From NCBI GenBank assembly GCA_027422505.1, contig JAPQWV010000001.1:806001-870000 (forward strand): a DNA stretch of 64,000 nt, given 5' to 3'. The first letter of the stretch is position 1, and each line of letters begins with the position of its first letter. A model generated the notes under the pieces. It was not told the DNA's origin and did no database searches. It worked only from the letters and a program-made list of their open reading frames with translations. Positions 23,601 through 38,055 of this stretch are shown piece after piece. Position numbers and translations under genes: made by a program. The DNA comes from Craterostigma plantagineum. Its lineage: Eukaryota > Streptophyta > Magnoliopsida > Lamiales > Linderniaceae.

Positions 23601-26600
23601 TAGTTAAAAATGCGGGGTAAGTCTTTCTACATGGCACGAAATATTCTCGTTCAGTTCAGACTTCTAACATACTTTTAGTATGGGCTGAGTACTGAGCCTG
23701 ACACATAGGCATATCATTTTCTTTAACGTTGGTTGCTATTTATTTGTTTCAACATATGCAAGGTGTGCAAGAACAAGTTGATGTTCTTTCTTGTTAGCCT
23801 TCATGATTGAAAGTTTAATCTCGCTCTTAATTAACATCCTATTATCTTTAAGTGCATTTAGAAATGTATATTGGCTATAATATTGCTATGTTATTTGATT
23901 ATCAGGTAAAGTATGTCTATCCCCTTCTCCGTTCGCCAGTTGTCGGTGATGCTGCATTTGACACTACAGTGAAACTCTCGAAATGTGCTGTCGATCCTCT
24001 CTGCAACTGGGCCATGGAGATTGCAACTGCTTTACGATTAATTGTAGTTGAAGATAACAATGTCTTGGGTGAGTTATTTCCACCTGTTGACGAAGGTGAA
24101 GGAAATGGAGAGCCATCACTGGGCCTTTTTGGACGTTTGGTCCATGGCCTGAAAATTTCCTGCAAATTTGGACCACTTCCTGTGGACTCATTCACATTTA
24201 TTTTCCCGGTAAGTCTTTCGTTTTGATCTACGTATAGCTCTTCCTTTCGTGAACGTGCTGTCTCTGATTTCATTTATTTTTCATTATCTGCGCAGATAAT
24301 TGAAAGGATACTTCTTGCCCCTAAGAAGACCGGTCTTCACGATGACGTTCTTCAGATACTTTTCTTGCACATGGATCCTATTTTGCCGCTACCAAGGATC
24401 CGGATGTTATCAGTTATGACACCGAAGTGCATGCTGCATTCAATTAGTTACATTGTTCACAGTTATTTTCTTACTCATGATTTGGCCTGCAGGTTTTGTA
24501 CCATGTTCTGGGTGTTGTCCCGGCTTACCAAACATCTGTTGTCCCAGCATTGAACGAATTGTGTCTTGGTTTAAAACCTGATGAAGTAGCACCCGTATGT
24601 TGTCTATCTTTTCTCGGTTCAGTTGGATGGCAAAATATATCCATGATTATTTGGTTTGTTTTGTATTGTGCAGGCTTTATGTGGTGTTTATGCCAAAGAC
24701 ACTCATGTAAGAATGGCGTGCTTGAATGCTGTTAAATGTATTCCTGCAGTGTCCAATTGTTCAATTCCACAAAATTTGGAGGCTGCAACCAGCATATGGC
24801 TAGCTTTCCATGACCCTGAAAAGGTGTAGTGCTTTTTATTCCCCTCTTTAACGGTTACAAGCTTAAAGAGTCTCCTCTTTCATTTTAAATAAATATCATG
24901 TCGATCGAGTTTACTGGTTATTGAGTTGTGAGTCCTGTGTCTGTTATGCGATCTTCTGATATTTACGACCAGCCACAAATGCAGCACAAAAGTTACAAAT
25001 ACTCAATAGAATGTTAGATTTAGCGTAGTCATTTTGTTGTCACTGTCATTTAAATATTTCACTTTGGTTTCAGTCTGTTGCGGAAGTGGCTGAGGATGTA
25101 TGGGATCGTTACCAAAATGACTTTGGCACTGACTATTCTGGACTCTTCAAGGCACTTTCGCATGCTAATTATAATGTTAGAATTGCAGCAGCAGAGGCAC
25201 TCGCTGCTGCTTTAGATGAAAACCCCGACACAATACAGGTGCGTTCGTTCTCGTTCTCCTAGTTGTGTGATAAACGGTGCTTGGCTATTTTCATTTTACT
25301 CACGACCAGTGTTTCAGGAAACTCTTTCAACATTGTTCTCTATATATCTCCGAGATGTTGGATTCGCTATGGAGAATGTAGACACTACTTGGCCAGGCAG
25401 ACAAGGAATTGCATTGGCTTTACTCTCTGTCGCAGATGTTCTTCGAACCAAAGATCTTCCTGTTGTGATGACTTTCCTGATATCACGATCTTTGGTATTT
25501 ATACGACACCAGTCACTATCTAACTTCGCCTTATCATTCAGTTCCTGATGAATATGAAGATGCAATGACACAGTTTTTGGATACATTTTTTTTGCTTTCA
25601 GTTACACACTTATGTTTCTGTATATGATGGGACCTTGGCAATTTTTTATTGCAGGCTGACCCTAATGCAGATGTTCGAGGAAGAATGATTGATGCTGGTA
25701 TTATGATAATTGACAAGCATGGGCGGGATAATGTCTCCTTGTTATTCCCAATATTTGAAAACTACTTGAACAAGAAGGTTGGATGATGTTGCTGCACAGT
25801 TTTCATCTTCACATTGACTCCATCTCAATAGTTATATTCAATAATGTTTGTAGATTGTTTTCTTATCACGTTTATTGGTAGAATTTGGTTGTTGCTCTAA
25901 GTTATTGCTGAACCATATCATGTTATGTTGTTTTGTAGGCTTCTGATGAGGAAAGGTATGACTTGGTACGAGAGGGTGTTGTCATATTCCTGGGCGCTCT
26001 GGCAAAACATCTGGCAAAGGTCATCCACTTTGTAAATGATTGCTACTTCGCTATTGGATTTTCCCTGAACTTTTTACCTATGCCGAATTTTCAGGGTGAC
26101 TCTAAGGTTCAATCTGTTGTGGAGAAGCTTTTAGATGTATTAAACACCCCTTCTGAGGCTGTCCAACGAGCAGTTTCAACCTGCCTTACGCCGTTAATGC
26201 AATCAAAGCAGGTATCTGGAGATCTCATTTATGTTTCCGTAACTCTTTTGGCATTTTGGTTAGTTTGTGTTTGTGAGAGTTATACTAACTTAACTTTACG
26301 TGTAATCCTTCAGGATGATGCTGCAGCTCTAGTTTCTAGAATGCTTGATCAACTGATGAAGAGTGACAAATATGGCGAGCGTCGTGGAGCGGCCTTTGGA
26401 CTGGCTGGGATGATCAAAGGATTTGGACTAACATCTTTGAAGAAATACAACGTCATTACAGTATTACGAGCCGGCCTGGTAGACAGGTTATCTAAAGAAT
26501 ATTTAAAGACCATTTTCTTTTGCATCTTTGGTGGGGGTGAAATTTTCCTATAGTTTATTCTTTTTAAGTCTTTAGGGATGAAATTTTCTTGTATTGTGAT

Positions 26601-29600
26601 GTCTGCAGAAACTCTGCAAAAAGCCGTGAAGGAGCCTTGTTGGCATTTGAATGTTTATGTGAAAAGCTGGGCCGATTGTTTGAACCGTAAGTGCGTCACT
26701 TATAGACGAGATTCTTTGTTATTGTCATAACAGAAAGTTATTTGGATAATCCATTGCCCTTGTTACCTTTTCAGGTATGTTATCCAAATGTTGCCCCTAC
26801 TCCTGGTATCTTTCTCTGATCAAGTTGTTGCTGTTAGAGAAGCTGCTGAATGTGCAGCTCGTGCAATGATGTCTCAGCTAAGTGCTCAAGGAGTCAAACT
26901 TGTTCTTCCATCCCTTTTGAAGGTCAGATATTACATAAAGTTCTTGTTTGTTTCTCTGAAGCTGACATACACGTCTATAGTTTCAGATATTAGGCATTTG
27001 TAGTTTAATTCTTACTATATTGTTTTCTGTGGAGTTCTGCGTTCTTTCAAAGGGAAAATATGCCCCGCTACTGATTGTGTGCAGTATGTAATTCATATTG
27101 CTGATGTAGGGCCTCGAAGATAAAGCCTGGAGAACAAAGCAAAGCAGTGTTCAGCTACTAGGTGCTATGGCATATTGTGCTCCAGAGCAACTGTCTCAGT
27201 GTCTTCCAAAGATAGTTCCAAAGTTGACAGAGGTATTTGCAATTGAACGCACCCTCTCTGTGTCTAGTTATTCATTTTGCAAAATGTCACATCTATATGC
27301 TGCATGCTGAACTTTTGTTTTTACTTCCTGAAATCTATGTTAGGTTCTTACTGATACGCACCCAAAAGTTCAATCAGCAGGGCAAACAGCTCTCCAGCAG
27401 GTAGTATAAATGGTTTTTCAACTTTCACAGCTGCATTTGGATTAAACACTGTATGACAAGTAGTCCCTTGATTAGGTTGGAAGTGTTATAAAAAATCCGG
27501 AAATATCCGCGCTTGTCCCCACTCTTCTCAAGGGTCTTACTGATCCCAATGAATACACAAAATATTCTCTTGACATTCTTCTACAGGTAAACTCTTCAAA
27601 CCACTTTCATTTCATGATTGAGGGTATCCACTGTATCTGAATAGAGTTCTTTTTACATTGTAATTTTTGCAGACGACCTTTGTTAATACTGTAGATGCTC
27701 CTTCTCTGGCACTTTTGGTTCCCATAGTCCATAGAGGGCTGAGGGAGAGGAGTGCTGAAACCAAGAAGAAAGCTGCCCAAATAGTTGGAAATATGTGTTC
27801 ATTAGTCACGGAACCTAAGTATATGATTCCTTACATAGGTTTGCTTCTTCCTGAAGTGAAGAAGGTAAGAATTGAATATTAAAAAATGAAGGGAATACTT
27901 GAACTTTTATTTAAACTTTGGTACTCGTAATATCAGGTCTTGGTTGATCCAATTCCTGAAGTTAGGTCTGTTGCTGCCAGAGCCCTTGGTTCTCTTATCA
28001 GAGGAATGGGAGAAGAGAACTTCCCTGACCTTCTTCCATGGTTACTGGATACTATTAAGTCCGATGGTAGTAATGTTGAGCGTTCTGGAGCTGCACAAGG
28101 CCTGAGTGAGGTTAGAACTCCCTCTGTGGTCATCTAACTTTTTTCTCGTTCTATTTCTTTGTTGTGCTGATATATTTTATTCTCTGCATGATTGACACGA
28201 TAAGGTTCCCAATATGCTGTTTTTCGTAATACTCCAACTCCGTATGAAGGGTAGAAAAACTTCTGTTGATACTCTTCATAAATAGGTTTATTTTAAGCGT
28301 ATAACATTTCGAGCAAAGGATACTGCTGAATCAAGAAGTCTATCTTATCATGATATCTTTTTCTTCGTAATTATTCGCTCTTCACTGCCTGGGTGAAGGT
28401 CCTTTTTTTAGCAGGAGCCCAAGTTTCTTTTTATATTTGTTTAATAAAATGTGTTGTTATGCTGCTTTCATCTTTAGGTATTGGCTGCACTTGGAACAGA
28501 TTACTTTGAGGGCATACTTCCTGACATCCTTAAGAACTGCTCTCATCCAAAAGCTTCAGTTCGGGACGGTCATCTGGCACTGTTCAAGGTGACTGTCAAT
28601 TGAAACATTGTTCAGCTGTTCTCTTTTACATTGTTTTCTTATATGCATTAGCTTGATGGAATTGCAGTATCTGCCTAGATCCTTGGGTGTTCAGTTCCAG
28701 AAGTATCTTCAGCAGGTTCTACCTGCCATTTTAGATGGTCAGATGAAATTCGATTTCTTTCACTTGGAGTTATTCAGTCAATTATTTTTTTGCCTCAAAG
28801 AGATGCATATCTGAAGCCTACCTCTTATTTCCTGTCAGGTCTCGCTGATGAGAACGAGTCAGTACGAGAAGCAGCTCTTAGCGCTGGACATGTTCTGGTT
28901 GAGCATTATGCTACGACGTATGCGGTTACCTCCATTGTGTCCTTTTCCTTTTTTGGTTTTTTTTTCTGCATAGCCGATCATATATGGTTAGATGATATTC
29001 ATAGTATCTTCTCTAGATATAATTAGCTACACTGTGAATCGCATAGTTTGTACTTTGTAGACTGTCAAGTGAGGAATCCGTTAGAAATTAGTTTGCATTG
29101 ACTGTGAGAATCGTGGAGGATCCCTTGAGACAAAAATAAAAATATCCAATGCGTTGCCCTTTCTTGCCCTGTGAACGGATGAAATGCTAGTTACGTAGTC
29201 ACTAATGCTCACTAAGGTGCACCCATGGTTAAAGGCTCACACCGTCGTCCCTGCATGAAAATATCGTTTATTATAATTATTGACTAATCTGTCCAACATT
29301 AACATTTGCCCTTGATCATCGTCAGATCTTTGCCTCTGCTCCTGCCTGCTGTAGAGGATGGTATATTCAATGATAATTGGCGTATCCGGCAAAGTTCTGT
29401 GGAGTTACTGGGCGATCTTCTGTTTAAGGTGGGGCAGTCCTCGTATCTCTTTGGGATCTCTCTCTTCTTTGTTGATATCTCCAAGATATTATCCAAGCAT
29501 CCTTTATATTTAGGTTGCTGGTACGTCTGGAAAATCACTTCTCGAAGGAGGTAGTGACGATGAAGGTGCCAGTACTGAAGCGCATGGAAGGGCCATCATT

Positions 29601-32600
29601 GATGTACTTGGAAGAGAGAAGCGTAATGAGGTTCTCGCGGCATTGTATATGGTTCGTGCAGATGTTAGTGTAACGGTTCGTCAGGTATTATGATTACATA
29701 CAATTGATAGTACCGTCTTTTCTCAAAATGTTTTTTCACCCTCACTATACATTGACTCCTTATTCGTCAACTAGGCTGCACTGCATGTCTGGAAAACTAT
29801 AGTGGCAAATACTCCAAAGACTTTGAAGGAAATAATGCCGGTTCTCATGAATACATTGATCAGTTCGCTGGCTTCATCTTCTTCAGAAAGGCGTCAGGTT
29901 TGCCATCGACTCCAGTCCTAGTGTTACAATATGACAAGTTGTGTAATAAATAAAGCCTAACGATATGTTACTTCTATATTTCCACAGGTTGCTGGGCGAT
30001 CACTGGGTGAGCTTGTTAGGAAGCTGGGTGACAGAGTGCTTCCTTTGATTGTTCCGATCTTGTCGCAAGGTCTGAGTGACCCAGATCCTAGTATAAGACA
30101 AGTGAGTTTTATATCTGCGTGTGTGTGTGTTTCTATGCTAGTGCTGGATCGGGTTTTACTTATATTGCTATTGACTAATTTCCCCACTTGGTTGTTGAAA
30201 ACTAACCTCTGAAAATAAACAAAGTTAGCGTGGTTGTATGAATTTTAATTTTCTTAACCATAACTCGCCATTATAAGATTACAGTCTCGTTCTCTCTCTA
30301 ACTCACATTCACTGGCATTTTATCACTCCTTGAGAGCTATTCTGTAATTTTTTTTTTGGAAATTGGAATGCAGGGTGTGTGCACTGGGCTAAGTGAAGTG
30401 ATGGCTACGGCCGGAAAGAGTCAGTTGCTGAGCTTCTTGGAAGAGCTTATCCCAACTATTCGAACTGCTCTTTGTGATAGGTTTGTTTCTCGGAGATGTT
30501 TCATTTATGTGCTAGCACCTATAAATAACCGCTCGCGTTTGTATGTTACAGCTCGCCGGAAGTGCGGGAGTCTGCAGGGCTAGCATTCAGTACATTGTAC
30601 AAGGTATGCCATTTCAGGAATAGATAAGATGCTCCTCCCCTTACTCGGATTCCTGAACTCATAACGGGAGAGCTTCTTTGTTTTGTGTAATTTAATGTAG
30701 AGCGCTGGCATGCAAGCAATTGATGAAATCGTTCCCACACTTCTTCATGCTTTAGAAGACGAGCAAACTTCTGACACTGCCCTTGATGGCCTAAAGCAAA
30801 TTTTGAGGTTTATTTAAATGTTTGTTTGCTTGGTTTATCGTATATAGTTTCTCTATCGTGGATAATTCTCTAGTCTTTGTTAATTATAGTGTCAGGACCA
30901 GCGCTGTGCTACCTCATATCCTGCCTAAGCTTGTGCAACCCCCACTATCGTAAGTTCAAACTTTTCCATGTTGCCTGGTATTGTGAAACTATTACTAAGG
31001 TGGTAAGTCTTTTTTTGTCTGCCTACAGTGCATTCAATGCACATGCTTTGGGAGCTCTAGCTGAGGTTGCTGGACCTGGTCTTAATTCTCACCTTTGCAC
31101 GGTGCTTCCTGTTTTACTTGTTGCGATGGGTGATGATGATGAGGTATGTATAAACACTCTCTCTCCAGGAACTATTCAAACGAAAAGCTGAAGCTCATTA
31201 GTAGGATTAAGCATGGAAAAAAAATTGATATGTTTCATTCCAATTCCTAGGGAATGGCACTTGAGGCATAGTAGATTTCTTAGTGTCTATAACTACGTGT
31301 CTACATGTTAATGAAGTAAGATAGTAATATTTCTAACAATACTTTGAAACGGTGTAGGATGTTAAGCAATTGGCAAAGAAAGCAGCAGAAACAGTTGTCT
31401 TGGTTATTGACGAGGAAGGCATCGAGTCTTTGATTGCAGAACTTCTAAAAGGAGTTGCAGATAATCAGGTAAGGGTTTTGGTTTATGACCTTTTAAAATG
31501 TTCCCAGCACCAACTCCCCCCGGGGAGTCTAAATGAAAATTACTTGTTTATTCCAGGCTACAGTTAGGAAAAACTCTGCATATCTCATTGGGTTCTTCTT
31601 CCAAGCTAGCAAGTTGTATCTAGATGACGAAGCACCAAATATGATATCCACGTTAGTAATCCTGCTCAGCGATCCAGATTCAACTACAGTCGCGGTATGC
31701 CTGACTTACCTTTGTGTCATTTCCAACTTGATTCTGTGCCTGACCAGTTTTCTACAGGTTGCTTGGGAAGCATTGTTGAGGGTTGTTAACTCAGTACCTA
31801 AAGAGGTTCTTACTTCATACATGAAGCTGGTTCGCGATGCAGTGTCAACCGCTCGTGATAGAGAGCGCAGAAAGAGAAAGGTAAAGTTCTTAGTGTTTCC
31901 AACTTCCAGCTCACATGAAATGAGAAAATTGCCGAATTGATTTGTTTGCTATCGTTCTGTGGCAAAAATAATTTAAGCTACTAATATGATTACAGGGAGG
32001 ACCTGTTCTAATTCCTGGATTTTGTCTCCCAAAAGCCCTTCAACCTGTACTGCCCATCTTTCTCCAGGTATATTAATCATAAGGGTCTTGCCGGCAAATA
32101 TTTTCCTAAATAAATTCTCGTAATAATTGCAATCCATCATTAGTATATGCTTATTTAACTAGACACTAAACTATAGGGATATGTGCTACTGTCGTGGTTA
32201 TGATAGATTCATCACAGATGTTGAAGGAAAAATTTCCTACCTTGTTGTCACTGTTAACATTTTTCCAGGGCCTTATCAGTGGATCAGTTGAACTGAGAGA
32301 GCAGGCGGCGTTGGGCCTGGGTGAACTGATTGAGGTGACAAGTGAAAAGGCACTAAAAGAATTTGTCATTCCAATTACTGGGTGCGTGATGATAGCGCAT
32401 AATTTGTCTTGTGTGCTACTATAAACTGCTAGTTCTAAGTACCTGATACTTTTTTCCTACCTGTTGCACCATTTGATACATCGCAAGTTGTGCCTAAGTT
32501 ACTTTTGTTGTTCTTTGGCCTCTGTTTTGTAATGATTGATTATGTTTTTTTTCAATCTACTATATTCTTTTTCGAAGAGCCATTAAATTGTTTTTTTATT

Positions 32601-35058
32601 TTACCTCATAGGATCCTAATGCCTGTTGAAGATGAAACATAATCATTTAATTTTGAATTTCTTATGAATTATCTGTGTTATGCCAAGTAACTTTATTTTC
32701 ATTTTATTATCGAGATGGTATTTTCTAGACTTCTAGGACAAGCAATTCCTGACACGATTCTTCTCTACAGCCCACTCATTCGAATCCTGGGAGACCGATT
32801 TCCTTGGCAAGTAAAGAGTGCAATACTATCTACTCTTACCATCATAATTCAGAAGGGAGGAATAGCCCTGAAGCCATTTCTTCCTCAACTTCAAACAACT
32901 TTTGTCAAGTGCCTACAGGACAATACAAGGTAGTTAGGGATCCCATTTACAACGTGTTCTTTTGTGGTTTTCAGAATATATAAATCAATAGCATAAGATG
33001 CACTATCGTTCCTGTGTGAAATTTGTGTAGGACCGTTCGGTCAGGGGCCGCTGTTGCTTTGGGGAAGCTTAGTGCCCTCAGTACCAGGATCGATCCGTTA
33101 GTAGGTGACCTTTTATCTGGTTTGCAGGTGAAAATTTATGCATTTTTATTTCTATATTTTTGTTAACTGGCTTCGAAGTTTAGTTCTGAAACAAGATGTG
33201 CGCTTTTATGATTACTTACCAGGCATCTGATACTGCGATTCGTGAAGCGATGTTGACTGCCCTGGAAGGGGTGATAAAGAATGCTGGAAAAGGTTTAAGT
33301 GCTGATGTTATTACCCGTGTCTACACTCAGCTTAGGGACTTGATATATAGCGAGGATGACCAAATACGAAGTTCTGCAGCAAGTACGTTGGGAATTTTAC
33401 TGCAGGTAAATGGTCTCTTCTTTTTACACACGAGTTGCCCCAACTAATGTTACGCTAGCTTATTTTTATTCGCAGTGTTTATCGTTTTCGACGAATGGTT
33501 TTAGCACATGCTGAGTGCATTGATTGATCTGTGAAGCTCTGATATAAGCAGACAATATCTACCGATTATCTTGAATCGCTTTATATTGTTGATAAGCGAT
33601 GTATCTCTATTGGTTGCATGCAGTACTTGGAAAGTGACCAAATTTATGAAGTACTTGGAGGAGTTGTTGAATCAGCGTCGTCTTCTACATGGACTACAAG
33701 ACATGGTTCTACACTGGCCATATCGTCCATGCTAAGGCACAATGCTGCGATAGTTTGTGCTTCTGCCTCGTATACTGCAATTGTTGATTGTCTGAGAAGT
33801 TCATTGAAGGACGAAAAGGTTACATCCTTCTCTCTCATTTGATGTCCGTTGACACAACTGCTGAAGTTATAACCCTGATAATGTGCGCGTATGTTCTGAA
33901 AATTTCTTCTATAGTTATATACATATACCTAATGAGAACATTTATAATAAAAAAATGGCTCCCAACTATCTTTAGTTAAAGATTTTCAAATAACTGGCTC
34001 TATCAATGATTATCTTGGTTTACCCATAATCACTTTCTGCATTGAAAACGTTTGGTTAGCGCTTGAGATGATATGTTTTCTATCCCTTTCTTGATTGAAA
34101 ATTCAGGGAATAATGCTTTAGACAAAAGTTGTAATTTCGGTTTTAATGTGTGTCTCCATGCAGTTCCCTGTACGCGAATCTTCAGTTCGAGCACTTGGAA
34201 GACTGCTGCTCTACCAAATCCAAAGCGATCCGTCGAATACAGCATCTCATTCGGCAACGTTAAACCATCTCGTCCGTGCAATGCAAGATGACTCGAGTGA
34301 CGTCATCAGAAGAAGCTTGAGTGCTCTGAAGGCAGTCGCCAAAGTACCATATATTATTATAATACTCTCAGAATGTCATATTTATTATTTCCTTTCACCA
34401 TCATATCAGCCCATAAGCAAATCCCAATATTTTTGTAGGCCAATCCTCAAGCTATCCTAATCCATGTTTCTTCATTTGGACCCGCACTCGGTGAATGTTT
34501 AAAACACGGTTCTACACCTGTTAAGCTAGCTGCTGAAAGATGTGCTCTTCATTGTTTCCAACTCTCGAAAGGTACAGGCATTGTAATTATCTCTTTGACT
34601 TTTCCCGAGTAAATCCATTTTCTGTGATTCATAGGTTTCACCAACATTTTGCAGGAATTTTGCGTCTTTTTTTTTTCGGTGCTGTTACTAATTGTGGTTC
34701 TCCTTCCGTCTGTGTTTTAGGTGGAGAAAACGTTCAGGCTGCACAAAAATATATGACTGGTTTGGACGCCCGAAGAATATCAAAGCTCCCCGAGCACAGG
34801 TCAGCCAGAAACCCCTTTCCCTTTTTGTTGTCTCAGTATTCTTCTGTTGAGCTCATTTTATTAACAAGGCTATGCAAATCAATTGCTCGCATTATCATTA
34901 TCTAAATTTTGCTGAAAGCATAAGTTGACTATCGACTGTAATTGTATGAGACATGTGCCTACTACTCAATGTAAATCAATCCCTGTGCTTGACATGGTTT
35001 CTCTTTGCACAGTGATGACAGTGAAGATGGTGAAGACTACCGCACTAAGAGCGGCTGA
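17620..35058 (+). CDS. GCN1: Translational activator GCN1 (ILITYHIA), giant HEAT-repeat protein
   Basis: GCN1 binds ribosomes and GCN2 and is needed to switch on GCN2 kinase, which phosphorylates eIF2-alpha under amino-acid or other stress. In Arabidopsis the gene (ILITYHIA) also affects immunity and plastid development. About 60 exons over 17.4 kb give roughly 2,600 residues, the family's normal size. Almost the whole length is HEAT repeats. The most conserved part, eEF3-like and followed by the GCN2-binding RWDBD region, spans exons from about 25,900 to 32,900, with blocks such as [24 protein letters not shown]-like repeats and [13 protein letters not shown]. The protein ends in an acidic tail ([14 protein letters not shown]) with stop TGA at 35056-35058. 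The start is at 17620, giving [19 protein letters not shown] followed frames across nearly all junctions and they hold. The one doubtful exon is 23171-23273, where the expected frame contains TAA at 23258 unless an earlier donor (GT at 23253) is used. Confidence 0.93.
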
Positions 35059-35494
35059 TGAAATATCGATCGTTGTTGCTATTTGAGTTTTTTTAAGGTT
35101 TTCGGAGACACACATAAGCAGCTCATAATACGCAAGGGCACACACACATACATAAGCAGCTCTCAGTTTTGCAAACTCATGCTGAGTTTTTGTTTCGAGG
35201 ATTTAATTTAAAAAAAAAAAATATTGATGATGGAAATTTAGCTTTTGCTTTTACATCCTCGACAAAGCTATAGCTTATCCTATAGATAGGCTACAAAGAG
35301 CAAATCGCTTCAATTTAAAATCTTATCCAAAATTATGAAGAATCAATAGTTCTATTTTATTTAACTTAGAAGATCTGATAAATGCATCCAAAAGGATAGA
35401 AAAATATCATACTGTTTGTCCCACTTCACATGGAAACCGTTTTTATGAGGAAAAGAAAAAGGACAACTCCTTTTCTGGCTCTCAATCAACAAAT
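35059..35494. other. GCN1 3' region and promoter of the next gene
   Basis: Holds the GCN1 3' untranslated region, an ACACAC-rich stretch near 35140-35155, and an A-run at about 35210-35221. No gene is seen. Confidence 0.5.
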
Positions 35495-37503
35495 ATGGCT
35501 TCTTCGTCTACTGCGTGTCTTGTAGCTCTCGGCTTCCCATCATCACCTTCTTCTCCCTCCAAGTTTTATTGCAATTATGCCCTTCACTTCCTCCGTAATT
35601 CCATCAGCGTCCGCCGATTTCCATACAGCATAACCCTCAGGTCTAAAGCCCTCAAGAAGGTTCCATTTGCCCTCACAGAATCGTCGGACTCGGCGGGTAC
35701 AGCTCAACCTGACCCGAAAATCCTCTTACAAGAACTTGCCGTATGTACAGATAATACTCATTATAATTACCTCGATGATGTTCGTATGATGATTGTGTCG
35801 AGTTTTTACGCGGGGTAATGAAGATGTAAATTTTTTTTTTTCTCCTTGGGCCTTTTAGGATTGTTTTTCTCTTCCATCGGACTTTTTTGGGCAGCTGCCG
35901 CGAGATCTTCGTTTGGATGTAAGTTCTTAATTGCAAAGTACGCTCTCTGATAAATTCAAATGTGTGCAATTGCGAGCTACTTTTTTTCCCCTTAATGCCG
36001 ATTCTGATGTTGGTACGTGATAGGATTCATCACATTCTGTAGTTTCTAAATTATACCCCAGTAGTTATTATGACTCGTGTGTTTGTCTTTGTTCTAAAAA
36101 TGTTTGAAGCTGAACGATGCGGCTTTTGATCTTTCAAACGGGGCGGTCAAGGATGAGGTCAGTTCCTTGCCTTTCGTACTTTCCGAATGATGGAGAAATA
36201 TCACATTCTATGAAGGTTGAGTTTGGTTTAGTACTAGTCTTCTCTTTGTAACAAGCCACCAAGTGAGAAATCTTGGTTCTATGATATATGGTGATGCTAT
36301 TCAAATCACTCTTTTTTGTTCAGAATGTAGGCTTTATAGCATCGCCAACACATTTTGCTTGACGAAGTTTTTTGTATGTGTTTGATTGTATATGGCTTTA
36401 TTGATGTTCTATTTGCAGTGTGGTGAAGAACTTGGTGATATTTTAGTTGATATAAGTCGAGCATGGGAACGTGGAGACACATCTACTTCAGCAAACTTAG
36501 TGCAGAAGCTCCCCTTGCTATCAACCTCCCTCACAGGCAGTAATAAATCAGGCAAAGCACGCGAATACATATCTCCAACACACTTCCCCGTCTTTTTTTT
36601 CCAAATGCAATGAATTGCTTCTCATCGATCTTGGTGTTTCGTTAGTTAGCGCTTGGAAGGCGCTTGGTAGCTGCTTCTAGAAGGTTCCAGTCAATGGGGC
36701 AGTATGGGCAAGGAGAACTGCAGAAGGTGGCACTTTTTCAAGAAATTTGTTATTTTTGCTTTTCCCATGTCCTAAATTCTAATTGCGACGTTTTTTACGA
36801 CCAGCATAGATTGCAAAGGTAATGAATCGGGCTGGAAAGTTATTGCCTGAAAGTCCGGCGACAGAAGAATACTCCAAAGAACCCAAACAAGAAACCAGAA
36901 TGTTTAAGGTGTGTGTTCTAGTTCTTGCCCAATTAACCCACGGTATAGAATTTCGTCATTACAAGAAATCAGCTGATGTAACACATGCCATTTACACAGT
37001 TTGGCGAGCTCCAAGTAGCACTAACGCCTGAAAAAGCATATATTGGTGCTGCCATAGGATTTGTTTTCGGGTAAGTAAGCTCTTTGTTATGTAGCTTCAA
37101 TTTTGAACCCATATGAAAAAACCATTATCACCAACAGATATTTAACTCGTTTTTTCTCATCGTTCTTGGTGGAACGTGAATTGCAGGATTCTTTCGTGGC
37201 AAATAAGTCAAGGCATTGAAAGCATACCAGAGAGCTCGTTGGAATACGCAAATGACAACGCATTGCTTCTTGCAAAGGTGCCATGAATGAATACTGTCTC
37301 GTTTCCAGCGTATTTATATTGAATGTCTCCTTTTTACCTTTCTTACGATCTATATAACAAAGAAACACCATCTAAACAACTTCACAATGCAGTCGCTTCG
37401 TGGAGCTCTTCTGTTAATTTTCTATGCATCGACGATCCTATCTGCCTTCGCTACTATTGGACTCATCCTATATGCTAGAGAACTGAAATCCGAAGGGAAG
37501 TGA
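35495..37503 (+). CDS. Predicted chloroplast membrane protein, unknown function
   Basis: About nine exons join in frame to roughly 290 residues. The first about 50 residues are rich in Ser and basic residues with no acidic ones, as expected for a plastid transit peptide. The middle is soluble and includes DCFSLPSDFFGQLPRDLRLD, a region with EELGDILVDISRAWERGD, and a basic helix (RRFQSMGQYGQGELQKIAKV). The C-terminus has two hydrophobic segments, around IGAAIGFVFGILSW and LLLIFYASTILSAFATIG, and ends LKSEGK. At the fourth exon a donor GTAATA after the codon for Gly (near 36539) gives the best join; a GC donor nearby is not required. I cannot assign a named family with confidence. Confidence 0.75.
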
Positions 37504-38055
37504 CATCTTGAATTTGTGTTACTATCAGTCAAGTGTTTTGACACTGTGTAGCAATTTACATTGTATAAGACCAGACCATGTAAGAAGATTCAATTCAAGA
37601 TTGATGATTATAGAGCTGAGATGAGAGTTAGCAACATACAAATTGGATCTAAATTGTGATATTTTCGAATTAATGCATAACATAGACTATTCTCTAACAG
37701 GCAGCTAAACTTTCATTGGAAGCTAGATCAGATCAATTTCAAGGTATACCTAAGCAGTGCACCTGTGTTCCTTCTGTACAAGGAACACATTTCTGAAGCC
37801 ACCTTGTCATTCTTGTTTGAAAAGTAATCCACTGAAACCAACTTACATGGAGTAGGGAGAGACATGAAATCTGAAAGACCAAGTTGGGATTCAGATAAAT
37901 GTTTCATCTCCAGTTTGATCAAATCAACTCATTCATGGATCGAACACTCCCATTTGAATCATCCCCAGGCTGATATCAAACGATGATGTTCTTCTCAGAC
38001 TATATATTCCCTAACAACCTGGTCCGAAAACTCGAAAGGGCAAAAGGGCTGATCA
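37504..38055. other. Convergent intergenic region
   Basis: Contains the 3' ends of the two facing genes. No repeat, RNA gene or further coding segment is visible. Confidence 0.5.

Noticed and set aside
36536..36562. GC donor in the plastid protein gene
   Set aside because: A normal GTAATA donor a few bases earlier gives a correct frame, so a GC donor is not needed.
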